Assembly (NCBI RefSeq): GCF_001428435.1
Contig: NZ_LMSO01000001.1
Coordinates: 186,001-250,000, forward strand
Length of the DNA stretch: 64,000 nt
Direction of reading: 5' to 3'
Source: Arthrobacter sp. Soil782
GTDB lineage: Bacteria; Actinomycetota; Actinomycetes; Actinomycetales; Micrococcaceae
Positions 44,016-51,976 of the stretch are shown here, in pieces. Below the pieces are notes generated by a model that had not been told where the DNA came from, made no database searches, and saw only the letters and a program-made list of their open reading frames with translations. Position numbers and translations under genes: made by a program. Position 1 is the first letter of the stretch. Every line of letters starts with the position of its first letter.

Positions 44016-44062
44016 CGCGAAGGCTTCGGCCCCCGTCCACAGCGGGAGCCGGGGCCTTCGCG
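44016..44062. terminator. Hairpin between trxA and the NmrA-like gene
   Basis: CGCGAAGG (44016-44023) pairs with CCTTCGCG (44055-44062), with a further GGCCCC/GGGGCC block inside. It lies between convergent genes. Confidence 0.65.
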
Positions 44063-44064
44063 CG

Positions 44065-44814
44065 TTAAGCGGGTTTCTGGACGGCGTGAGCCAGCCACTC
44101 GTCGAAGGTTTGTGAGCCGAGCTCGGACCCGGGCCGCGCCAGAAGCGTTCCGTCCCGCATGGCCAGCCCCAGCCCTCCCGGCAACGGAACCTCGAGGACG
44201 GTGCCCTTTCCACCGGTAGCGGCTACCCAACGCCGGCTCAGCTGAGCCATCCGCTCAACCCGGGGACCTGCGAGGTCGGGAACACGATGGGAAGGGCCTG
44301 CCTGGGTAAGGTCAACGAGCCGATCGGCGACCTCAACCGCTGCAACAGGCTGCGACTGCATGATGGGCACTATCGAGACAGGTCCAACCTTCATCCGTGT
44401 GAAGATCTGACCGGCGAACTCGTGAAACTGGGTTGCGCGCAGAATGGTCCACGGCACCGCACCGTTGGTCACCAGACGCTCTTGCTCAAGCTTGCCCGAA
44501 TAGTACCCGTAGGGGGCTTCGTCAATACCGGCGATCGACAGCAGCACATGGTTTTTCACGCCCGCGCTCTGCCCTGCTGCGAGGAGCTTCCGGGTCACAG
44601 CGCCAAAGAATGCCTTTGATTTAGCAGCGCTGGCGGTTTCCTTGGATGTGACATCGATGACCGCGTCTACACCGTTCAGATCAAGCGGCCGGCCCCCGGT
44701 AAGGTCCACACCTTCCGACCTGCTGAGCACGTCAACGGAATGCCCGCGCGCCCGCGCACGCTCGACGACATGCCGGCCAACTGTTCCGGTACCTCCAGCA
44801 ACGGCAATCCTCAT
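44065..44814 (-). CDS. NmrA-like NAD(P)-binding atypical SDR protein
   Basis: 249 residues from the ATG at 44814, preceded by GGAAAGGATC; the longer frame to 44982 overlaps the upstream glycosylase. The Rossmann motif is AVAGGTGTVGRHVVERARARG at residue 4. No classical YxxxK catalytic pair stands out, although YGYYSGKLEQERL supplies a plausible Tyr/Lys. Members act as NAD(P)H sensors or reductases of quinones and sugars. Function here is unknown. Confidence 0.8.
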   Translation of the reverse strand: MRIAVAGGTGTVGRHVVERARARGHSVDVLSRSEGVDLTGGRPLDLNGVDAVIDVTSKETASAAKSKAFFGAVTRKLLAAGQSAGVKNHVLLSIAGIDEAPYGYYSGKLEQERLVTNGAVPWTILRATQFHEFAGQIFTRMKVGPVSIVPIMQSQPVAAVEVADRLVDLTQAGPSHRVPDLAGPRVERMAQLSRRWVAATGGKGTVLEVPLPGGLGLAMRDGTLLARPGSELGSQTFDEWLAHAVQKPA

Positions 44815-44876
44815 GGCATGATCCTTTCCTGGCGGCGGGAGAACCTCCGGGCAGAGCAAAACCTCCCGAACAGAAC

Positions 44877-45839
44877 CTACCGCCGCCGGTGGTCTTCGGG
44901 CGACAGCCGCGGACCGTACGCCTGCTTCCGGAACCCGCTCGCGTACAACATCCGCACCACCCGCTGACGCTGGCCCGCCCACGGTTTGAGCAACTCGAGC
45001 ATCCCGGCGTCGTCAGTGCGCTCGCCGGTCAGCGCCGCGCCAACGAAGGCCGCGAGGTGGAAGTCGCCCACCGAAATCGAATCGGGACATCCGTGCGTGC
45101 GCTGAAGCACCTCGGCGGCAGTCCACACGCCGATCCCGGGAATCGAGCACAGCCCGGCGTGCACACCGGCAGCGTCCACGCCAGCCAACCGCTCCAGGCC
45201 GGACGCGACGCCGGCCGCCCGCAACGCCGCCGCCGAGCGTTTTGCATCAACCCCTGCCCGATGCCACTCCCAGGACGGAACCCGCCGCCACTGTGCAGCA
45301 GTCGGAGGCAGCCGAAGCTCCCGCGGAGCGCCGGGCGCTGCCGGTGCGGGATCACCGAAGCGGGCCACGAGGTACCGCCATGCCCGCTTCGCCTCAAGCC
45401 CCGTCACCTTCTGCTCCAGAATGACGCGCACGACGGCGTCAAGCATCCTTCCGGTTGCAGGCAACCGGAGGCCGGGCTGAAGATAGCGGCCCTTCCGGGC
45501 TAACTCGGGCAGCGCGGCCGCGAAGGCAGGGGAGTCGAAGTCGCTCCAGTTATCGACCAATCCCACCAGCCGCGGAACCGAGGACAGGGCAAGGGAGGCA
45601 CCCGGTCCCCACGCTGTTGCGTGCACTGAAGATGACCGCAGACCGCCCCGCTGGGACAAGCGAAGGGTGGCCGCGCCGTCGTCGTTCCGGAAAGCCATCC
45701 ACACTGCGCCTTCTCGGATCACGACAGTGGGATCGGAAGGGCCGCACTGGAGCGGTCCCACGGAAGGCAGTAGCGCGTACGGCTCATGGAGCTCCCACTC
45801 GACCGACAGAGCGGCCGGGGCGGAAGCGGTGAGGGTCAT
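44877..45839 (-). CDS. AlkA-like DNA-3-methyladenine glycosylase II (HhH-GPD)
   Basis: 320 residues. The helix-hairpin-helix is LCSIPGIGVWTAAEVL, with the catalytic Asp downstream in PDSISVGDFHLAAF. DAVVRVILEQKVTGLEAKRAW marks the family start of the glycosylase domain. The N-terminal 110 residues form an AlkA-like beta domain. It should excise alkylated purines. No Ada-type regulator is adjacent. It is divergent from cystathionine beta-synthase. Confidence 0.87.
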   Translation of the reverse strand: MTLTASAPAALSVEWELHEPYALLPSVGPLQCGPSDPTVVIREGAVWMAFRNDDGAATLRLSQRGGLRSSSVHATAWGPGASLALSSVPRLVGLVDNWSDFDSPAFAAALPELARKGRYLQPGLRLPATGRMLDAVVRVILEQKVTGLEAKRAWRYLVARFGDPAPAAPGAPRELRLPPTAAQWRRVPSWEWHRAGVDAKRSAAALRAAGVASGLERLAGVDAAGVHAGLCSIPGIGVWTAAEVLQRTHGCPDSISVGDFHLAAFVGAALTGERTDDAGMLELLKPWAGQRQRVVRMLYASGFRKQAYGPRLSPEDHRRR

Positions 45840-45914
45840 GCTGTTAATGCTCGCACGTGCCGGTGACGGTTCCTCCGTCGGAGAGTGTCAGTGCATCGCG
45901 GTAACTTGTTAACC

Positions 45915-47291
45915 ATGAAGTTCGCCAACTCCGTCCTGGATCTCATCGGTAACACCCCCCTCATCAAGCTCAACAAGGTGACTGATGGCATCGCCGCTAC
46001 GGTCCTGGTGAAGGTGGAGTACATGAATCCCGGCGGATCGGTGAAAGACCGCATCGCCGTCAAGATCATCGACGCCGCAGAAAAAGAGGGCAAACTGGGG
46101 CCCGGCGGCACCATCATCGAGCCCACGTCGGGGAACACCGGCGTCGGGCTTGCGCTGGTTGCCCAGCAGCGCGGGTACAAGTGCATCTTCGTGGTTCCGG
46201 ACAAGGTGGGCGTGGACAAGCGCAACGTCCTGGCAGCGTACGGCGCCGAGGTGGTGGTCACCCCGACGGCCGTAGCGCCAGACAGCCCGCAGTCCTACTA
46301 CGGTGTCTCGGACCGGCTCACCCGTGAGATCCCGGGCGCCTTCAAGCCCGACCAGTTCTCCAATTCCAACGGCCCGCTCAGCCACTATGAGAGCACCGGC
46401 CCTGAGATCTGGCGTGACACCGATGGCCGGGTCACCCACTTCGTCACCGGCGTGGGCACCGGCGGCACCATCAGCGGCACCGGCCGCTACCTCAAGGACA
46501 TTTCGAAGGACCGCGAGTCGGGGGCCGTCCGCGTCATTGGCGCAGACCCTGAGGGCTCGGTCTACTCCGGCGGCACCGGGCGCCCGTACTTCGTGGAGGG
46601 AGTCGGCGAGGACATGTGGCCGGACGCCTATGATCCCTCGGTTCCGGACGAGATCATTCCCGTGAACGATGCCGAGAGTTTCGCCATGACCCGCAGGCTC
46701 GCCCGTGAGGAGGGCCTCCTGGTGGGCGGTTCGTCCGGTATGGCGGTAGCGGCCGCGCTCCGTGCGGCGAAGGAACTTCCCAAGGAGGACGTCGTCGTCG
46801 TTCTTCTGCCTGACAGCGGCCGCGGCTATCTCGGCAAGATCTTCAATGATGACTGGATGAAGTCCTACGGCTTCATGGACAGCGGTGACGAGTCGTCGGT
46901 CGGCGAGGTGCTCCGCTCGAAGAACGGTGCGCTGCCGGACCTCGTACACACCCACCCGAATGAGACCGTCCGGGACGTCATCATGATCATGAATGAGTTC
47001 GGCGTGTCCAACATCCCGGTCCTCTCGCAGGAACCGCCGGTGGTGATGGGCGAGGTCCTCGGCTCCGTCGATGAGCGCCATCTCACGGAGAAGATCTTCC
47101 ACGGCACAGCCAAGCTCACCGACAAGATCTCCGAGCACATGGGGGAGAAGATGCCGATCATCGGATCGCTTGAATCGGTGGCCACCGCGCGTGAGCGCCT
47201 CCAGGGCAGCGACGCCCTGATGGTTACCTTCGTTGGAGCGCCCGTGGGAATACTTACGCGCCACGACCTGCTGACGTATCTGAGCAGCTAA
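45915..47291 (+). CDS. Cystathionine beta-synthase
   Basis: 458 residues from the ATG at 45915; an upstream in-frame ATG at 45885 is less likely because TAACTT sits about seven bases before 45915. The PLP Lys is in NPGGSVKDRIA, the PLP-phosphate loop is TSGNTGVGLA, and a second glycine loop is GVGTGGTISGTG. Residues 330-455 hold two CBS domains (HTHPNETVRDVIMIM and VGILTRHDLLTYL). Together with the next gene it links homocysteine, serine and cysteine metabolism. Confidence 0.92.
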   Translation: MKFANSVLDLIGNTPLIKLNKVTDGIAATVLVKVEYMNPGGSVKDRIAVKIIDAAEKEGKLGPGGTIIEPTSGNTGVGLALVAQQRGYKCIFVVPDKVGVDKRNVLAAYGAEVVVTPTAVAPDSPQSYYGVSDRLTREIPGAFKPDQFSNSNGPLSHYESTGPEIWRDTDGRVTHFVTGVGTGGTISGTGRYLKDISKDRESGAVRVIGADPEGSVYSGGTGRPYFVEGVGEDMWPDAYDPSVPDEIIPVNDAESFAMTRRLAREEGLLVGGSSGMAVAAALRAAKELPKEDVVVVLLPDSGRGYLGKIFNDDWMKSYGFMDSGDESSVGEVLRSKNGALPDLVHTHPNETVRDVIMIMNEFGVSNIPVLSQEPPVVMGEVLGSVDERHLTEKIFHGTAKLTDKISEHMGEKMPIIGSLESVATARERLQGSDALMVTFVGAPVGILTRHDLLTYLSS

Positions 47292-47314
47292 ACCTTTCGA
47301 AGGAGAGCAACCCA

Positions 47315-48469
47315 GTGACCTCAACCAACGGCTTCAACACGCGCGCGGTCCACGCCGGGCAGACCCCTGACCCCACCACGGGCGCGGTCATTCCGCCGCT
47401 GTACCAGACGACCACCTTCGCGCAGGACGGCATTGGCCAGCTGCGCAACGGGTATGAGTACGGGCGCGGCACCAACCCCACCCGTGATTCCCTCCAGGCG
47501 CAGCTCGCAGCGCTTGAGGGGGCGGAGCACGCGTTCAGCTTCTCCTCAGGCCTTGCTGCCGAGGACGCCCTGATCCGGGCAGCTCTCCGGCCCGGCGATC
47601 ACATCGTCCTCGGTAACGACGCCTACGGCGGAACCTACCGGCTCATCAACCGCGTGCTCGCGGACTGGGGGATCACCAACTCAGCTGTAGACATGTCGGA
47701 TCTCGACGCCGTCGAAAATGCGGTGAACTCCGGAAAAACCCGCATGGTTTGGGTTGAGACGCCGTCCAACCCGATGATGAAAATCACCGACATTGCAGCC
47801 ATTGCAGCCGTCGCGAAGAGGGCCGGCGCGGTGCTGGTTGTCGACAACACGTTCGCAACCCCGTACCTGCAGCAGCCGCTCTCGTTCGGTGCCGACGTCG
47901 TTGTCCACTCGACCACGAAGTACATCGGTGGGCATTCGGATGCAAGCGGCGGCGCCGTCGTCCTCAATGACGCTGACCTTGCCGAGAAGGTGGGCTTCAT
48001 CCAATTCGCAGTGGGCGCCGTATCCGCGCCCATGGAGGCGTGGCTGACCACGCGCGGGCTGAAGACCCTCGGTGTGCGGATGGATCGGCACAGCACCAAT
48101 GCGCTCGCGATCGCCCAGTGGCTCCAGGGCCGTGAAGAAGTGGAGCGCGTCTACTACCCGGGCCTGGCGGATCACCCCGGCCATGAGCTTGCGGCGCGCC
48201 AGATGCGCAGCTTCGGCGGCATGATCTCCGTGTCTTTCAAAGGCGGAGAGCGGGCCGCGCGCACGGTCGCTGAATCCACCGAACTCTTCACGCTTGCGGA
48301 ATCCCTCGGCGGCATCGAGTCCCTGATGAACTATCCGTCCGAGATGACGCATGCCTCGGTCAAGGGCACTGAGCTGGCGGTGCCGGAGAATCTGGTGCGC
48401 CTGTCCGTGGGCATCGAGGACGTTGAGGATCTCATCGCGGACCTTGAGAAGGCGTTCACGAACCTCTAG
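47315..48469 (+). CDS. metB: Cystathionine gamma-synthase
   Basis: 384 residues from a GTG with AAGGAGAG upstream. It is a Cys/Met-metabolism PLP enzyme: FSSGLAAEDALIRAALRPGD, VVDNTFATPYLQQPL, and the PLP Lys in VVHSTTKYIGGHSDASGG. The C-terminal LVRLSVGIEDVEDLIADLE is typical. The group includes gamma-synthase and gamma-lyase, so a lyase activity cannot be excluded. It is 23 bases after cystathionine beta-synthase, forming a transsulfuration operon. Confidence 0.88.
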   Translation: MTSTNGFNTRAVHAGQTPDPTTGAVIPPLYQTTTFAQDGIGQLRNGYEYGRGTNPTRDSLQAQLAALEGAEHAFSFSSGLAAEDALIRAALRPGDHIVLGNDAYGGTYRLINRVLADWGITNSAVDMSDLDAVENAVNSGKTRMVWVETPSNPMMKITDIAAIAAVAKRAGAVLVVDNTFATPYLQQPLSFGADVVVHSTTKYIGGHSDASGGAVVLNDADLAEKVGFIQFAVGAVSAPMEAWLTTRGLKTLGVRMDRHSTNALAIAQWLQGREEVERVYYPGLADHPGHELAARQMRSFGGMISVSFKGGERAARTVAESTELFTLAESLGGIESLMNYPSEMTHASVKGTELAVPENLVRLSVGIEDVEDLIADLEKAFTNL

Positions 48470-48473
48470 GGGA

Positions 48474-48926
48474 TCAGCTCTTCCGGAACGGGCTGACGGT
48501 CCGGCTGGCCAGCCGCACCCACTTGTTCTGCGGCTTCGGGCTGATCCGCTGGAACCAGGCTGTCGACGTCGGCAGCCACATCAGCATCACGCCGATCAGC
48601 ATGACCACGCACACCACGGACAGGCCGGGCGTCCGGCGCACCAGGATCGGGACTCCGACAATGAACCCGATGGTGGTCAGGAGTTCACGGGCGCCGCGTT
48701 TGCCCCGGCGGAGTCCCAGCACCAGCACCAGTTGAACGACCGCGAGGACGCCCAGGAGTGCACCGAGGCCGATCAGCCCCGCCCGGTCTATCTGCTGGGC
48801 CGCCGCGGAGATCAGGAAGCTTGCGGCGGCGATCAGGAACAGGACGCTGACCAGCACCTCCACGGCAATCGCTGCCCGAATGGTCAGCGGCCGTGGCGGA
48901 AGGTCGGGGCGGGGCTGTCGTGCCAT
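48474..48926 (-). CDS. Hypothetical four-helix membrane protein
   Basis: 150 residues. Four hydrophobic segments occur at about 18-42, 50-72, 82-100 and 105-122. A positive C-terminus (FQRISPKPQNKWVRLASR) follows. I recognise no named family; small integral membrane proteins of this kind are frequent in actinobacteria. It starts one base after the amidohydrolase stop and is probably co-transcribed with it. Confidence 0.6.
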   Translation of the reverse strand: MARQPRPDLPPRPLTIRAAIAVEVLVSVLFLIAAASFLISAAAQQIDRAGLIGLGALLGVLAVVQLVLVLGLRRGKRGARELLTTIGFIVGVPILVRRTPGLSVVCVVMLIGVMLMWLPTSTAWFQRISPKPQNKWVRLASRTVSPFRKS

Positions 48927-48927
48927 G

Positions 48928-50103
48928 TCAGCCTCTGGGGGCTACGACGCCGGTGCGCGCCGCCTCGTCGTATCGGTAAACCTCTTTGCCACCGATCCAG
49001 ACGGTGAGCGCACGCTGCATGACGTCCAACGGATCACCGCTCCACAGGACGACGTCGGCGTCCTTGCCCGGTGCCAGGGAACCGATGCGCTCAGCCAGTC
49101 CCAGGACTTTCGCGGGATTGATGGTGATCGAGCGCAGCGCCGTGACGGGGTCCAGCCCCTCCTTCACGGAGAGGGTTGCCTGATGGACCAGGAAGTTGAT
49201 CGGGATCACCGGGTGATCGGTGATGATGGAGATTTCGACGCCGGCCGCCGCCAGCTTGCCCGGGTTGGCGATCGAGCGGCCGCGCAGCTCCACCTTGGAC
49301 TTGGTGGTGAACAGCGGGCCGATCAGCACCGGAATCCCGCGCTCCGCCAGCACATCGGCCAGCAGGTGCGCTTCGGTACCGTGGTCCAGCACCAGGTCGT
49401 AGCCGAACTCGTCCGCGATGCGCAGCGCAGTGGCGATGTCGTCGGCGCGGTGGGCGTGCTGCCGCCAGGGAATTTCACGGCGCAGCACCATGGCCAGGGC
49501 CTCGAGCTTCGGGTCACGGGCGTTCTCGTCTGCCTTGCCCATGTAGTTCTGCGCATCCATGAACGCCTTGCGGATGATCATGGCGGTGCCTAGCCGCGTG
49601 GATGGCGTTTGCTTCTTTTCGCCGTACACGCGCTTGGGATTCTCGCCGAGGGCGGACTTCAGCCCGCTGGGGGAGCGCAGCACCATCTCTTCGATGTACC
49701 GGCCGTGCGTGTGGATCGCAACGGCGAGGCCGCCGATCGGATTACCGGATCCGGGATTCACGTTCACCGAGGTCACTCCGCCGGCCAGGGCGTCGTCGAA
49801 TCCTGGATCGAAGGGGTTCACCGCGTCCAGGGCGCGAACGCCGGCGGTGACGGGATCCGTCATCTCGTTGGTGTCATCGCCCGCCCATCCCTCGCCTTCT
49901 TCATGCGTGCCGAGGTGCACGTGCGCATCGACGAAGCCGGGGAGGAGCCACTTGCCGTCGGCGTCGACGACGTCGGCACCCTCCGGAGCGGTAACGTCCG
50001 CTCCGAGTGCGGAGACCTTGCCGTTTTCGATCAGCACGGTTCCGTCGAAGGGTTCGCCTTCAACGGGAACGACGTGCGCGTTGATGATTGCTGTGACAGT
50101 CAT
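48928..50103 (-). CDS. Amidohydrolase-family protein (imidazolonepropionase-like)
   Basis: 391 residues. It has the beta-sandwich plus TIM-barrel layout: metal HxH in LPGFVDAHVHLG, HAHRADDIATAL and LVLDHGTEAHL as later His ligands, and a catalytic Asp in IITDHPVIP. The C-terminal GSLAPGKDADVVLWSGDP closes the sandwich. The substrate is unknown. The ATG follows GAAAGGTCTCCACC. A hypothetical membrane protein follows with a one-base gap. Confidence 0.85.
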   Translation of the reverse strand: MTVTAIINAHVVPVEGEPFDGTVLIENGKVSALGADVTAPEGADVVDADGKWLLPGFVDAHVHLGTHEEGEGWAGDDTNEMTDPVTAGVRALDAVNPFDPGFDDALAGGVTSVNVNPGSGNPIGGLAVAIHTHGRYIEEMVLRSPSGLKSALGENPKRVYGEKKQTPSTRLGTAMIIRKAFMDAQNYMGKADENARDPKLEALAMVLRREIPWRQHAHRADDIATALRIADEFGYDLVLDHGTEAHLLADVLAERGIPVLIGPLFTTKSKVELRGRSIANPGKLAAAGVEISIITDHPVIPINFLVHQATLSVKEGLDPVTALRSITINPAKVLGLAERIGSLAPGKDADVVLWSGDPLDVMQRALTVWIGGKEVYRYDEAARTGVVAPRG

Positions 50104-50167
50104 GGTGGAGACCTTTCGCCGGTGGTGGGGGTCACAACCAAACTTACCGTCTGCCTACACTGATCCG

Positions 50168-50920
50168 ATGATGCAACGATCAGCCCTGATCACCGGCGCC
50201 GGCCGTCCCGAGGGGATCGGGGCGGGAATCGCCCGCGCCCTCGCCGCGGAGGGATGGGACCTTGTCCTCTCCTACTGGCACCCCTATGACGAGCGGGTGA
50301 ACCAGGCCTCGGATCCATACGCCCAGTTGCGGGATCTCGCCGCGGAGCTGGAGGCGATCGGCTCACGCGTCACGCTGCTGCCGGCCGATCTGGAGCAACC
50401 GGGCACGCCGGATGCACTGATCTCCGACGCCGCCGAGCTCGGTCCGCTGACCGCGCTGGTGCTCTCGCACGCGGAGAGCGTTGACTCATCCATCCTTGAC
50501 ACGACGGTGGAAAGCTTCGACCGTCACTTCGCCGTCAACGTCCGCGCAGCCTGGCAGCTCATCCGCGCTTTCGCGCTGCAGTGCCCGGACGACGGCGGCG
50601 CAATCGTCGCGCTGACCAGTGACCACACGGTGCACAACCTGCCGTACGGAGCATCAAAGGGCGCACTCGACCGGATCGTGATCGCTGCGGCACGTGAGTT
50701 GGGGGAGCGGAAGATCAGTTCCAACGTTGTGAATCCGGGTCCGGTGGACACCGGCTGGATGACCGACGAGGTACGCGAAGCGCTCGTCCAGCAGCAGCCA
50801 ACGGGGAGCCTCGGCACGCCGGCGGATGTGGCCGGCGTCGTCGCTTTCCTTCTTTCGCCGGCGGGCCGGTGGATCAATGGGCAGCTCATCAAGGCGGACG
50901 GCGGGTTTTCGGCGTCCTGA
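50168..50920 (+). CDS. Short-chain dehydrogenase/reductase
   Basis: 250 residues from the first of two adjacent ATGs; the long upstream extension of the frame is antisense to the amidohydrolase. The cofactor motif is ITGAGRPEGIGAGIA, the catalytic Tyr/Lys are in YGASKGALDR, and the PG motif is VVNPGPVDTGWM. TACACT (50156-50161) ends seven bases before the ATG with no ribosome site, so the mRNA may be leaderless. The similarity to 3-oxoacyl-ACP reductases does not fix the substrate. Confidence 0.87.
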   Translation: MMQRSALITGAGRPEGIGAGIARALAAEGWDLVLSYWHPYDERVNQASDPYAQLRDLAAELEAIGSRVTLLPADLEQPGTPDALISDAAELGPLTALVLSHAESVDSSILDTTVESFDRHFAVNVRAAWQLIRAFALQCPDDGGAIVALTSDHTVHNLPYGASKGALDRIVIAAARELGERKISSNVVNPGPVDTGWMTDEVREALVQQQPTGSLGTPADVAGVVAFLLSPAGRWINGQLIKADGGFSAS

Positions 50921-50965
50921 AAAGGGCCCGCGCGTGACGTGCGCGCCGCCGGATACCATCGCTAC

Positions 50966-51628
50966 ATGACAACAGGTGCCCTTCTTGCCGTATGCCGCGT
51001 TCACGCCCTGCTGCCCACGAAGGACTCCACCGGTGTCACGGCGATCGACAAGCGGGCTGCCGCCGGGCCCATCAAAGTGCATCCGCTCGGCCTGACCGGC
51101 GACATCCAGGCGAGCCGAAAGCACCACGGCGGCCCTTCCAAGGCTGTCTACGCCTACTCGCAGGAGGACGCCGATTTCTGGTCAGCGGAACTGGGACGCG
51201 ACATGGTGCCGGGCAAGTTCGGCGAAAACCTTCGCGTCTCCGGGATCGAGGCCACCCATGCGGTAATCGGTGAACGGTGGCGCATCGGAGACGTTCTCCT
51301 CGAGGTGACTGAGCCGCGGACTCCGTGCATGAACTTCGCCCGCTACCTGGGGGAGCCCAACTGGGTGAAGCGCTTCGCCGCGGAAGGCAGGATCGGCACG
51401 TACCTTCGCGTCCTGAAGGGCGGGCGCATTGAGGCGGGGGACGCCGTCGTCGTCGAACACCGCCCGGAACACGGGGTGACGGTCGGCCAGCTTTTCGCCG
51501 GCATGTCAGCTGAGCAGGCAGCGAGGCTGCAGGCAGCGCACGACGACGGCGCGGTCCTCACGCCGGACGTCGCCAAAGTGCTCGCCCGGGCACAGGCACA
51601 GATGAGGGCACAGCAGGTGCCAGCCTGA
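50966..51628 (+). CDS. MOSC-domain protein (YiiM-like)
   Basis: 220 residues. The MOSC core contains KHHGGPSKAVYAYS, GKFGENLRVSG and the conserved Cys in VTEPRTPCMNFARYLG. MOSC domains carry sulfur or molybdenum cofactor; E. coli YiiM reduces N-hydroxylated compounds. A helical tail follows (MSAEQAARLQ to the end). There is no ribosome site; TACCAT (50954-50959) ends exactly seven bases before the ATG. Confidence 0.87.
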   Translation: MTTGALLAVCRVHALLPTKDSTGVTAIDKRAAAGPIKVHPLGLTGDIQASRKHHGGPSKAVYAYSQEDADFWSAELGRDMVPGKFGENLRVSGIEATHAVIGERWRIGDVLLEVTEPRTPCMNFARYLGEPNWVKRFAAEGRIGTYLRVLKGGRIEAGDAVVVEHRPEHGVTVGQLFAGMSAEQAARLQAAHDDGAVLTPDVAKVLARAQAQMRAQQVPA

Positions 51629-51976
51629 CCTGTTCTGAACGATGCCGGAGAGGTCCTGTGGGCAGCCTCACGTCGCGATTGCGTCTCCCATGGAAGAGCC
51701 GGGAGCTCCGTGGGGTACACTTGAAACATCCCCCACACCGGTTTTCCCTTTATTCCTGCCCTCAAGCGGCATGGATTGGTTGTGTTGGGGCCCGCATCGT
51801 TGAGCGAGGCGGGCAGATTCATTCAGGGAGCGCCGGTCAGAAACATTGCACTTCACCGCTGTGATAGCGGTGCAAAGTTGGAATGTATGGTCCTGCCGCG
51901 GGATTGAAACAGCGCTGGATTTCCTGTTCATGCGGCTCACCACGCCGCCCGGCTCCTAGTGAAGGTCAACTTCCCC
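51629..51976 (+). promoter_or_regulatory. Long non-coding leader of the DEAD-box helicase gene
   Basis: These 348 bases hold no gene. CCCCCACAC (about 51731) can pair with GTGTTGGGG (about 51782). CACCGCT/AGCGGTG form a clean hairpin at 51854-51872, extended by TTGC/GCAA. Long structured leaders are typical of cold-shock RNA-helicase genes (deaD/csdA) and can mediate autoregulation. TACACT at about 51716 is a possible -10. Confidence 0.45.

Noticed and set aside
45909..47324. Minus-strand frame of about 470 codons opposite cystathionine beta-synthase
   Set aside because: Antisense shadow; the plus strand encodes a complete PLP enzyme with CBS domains.
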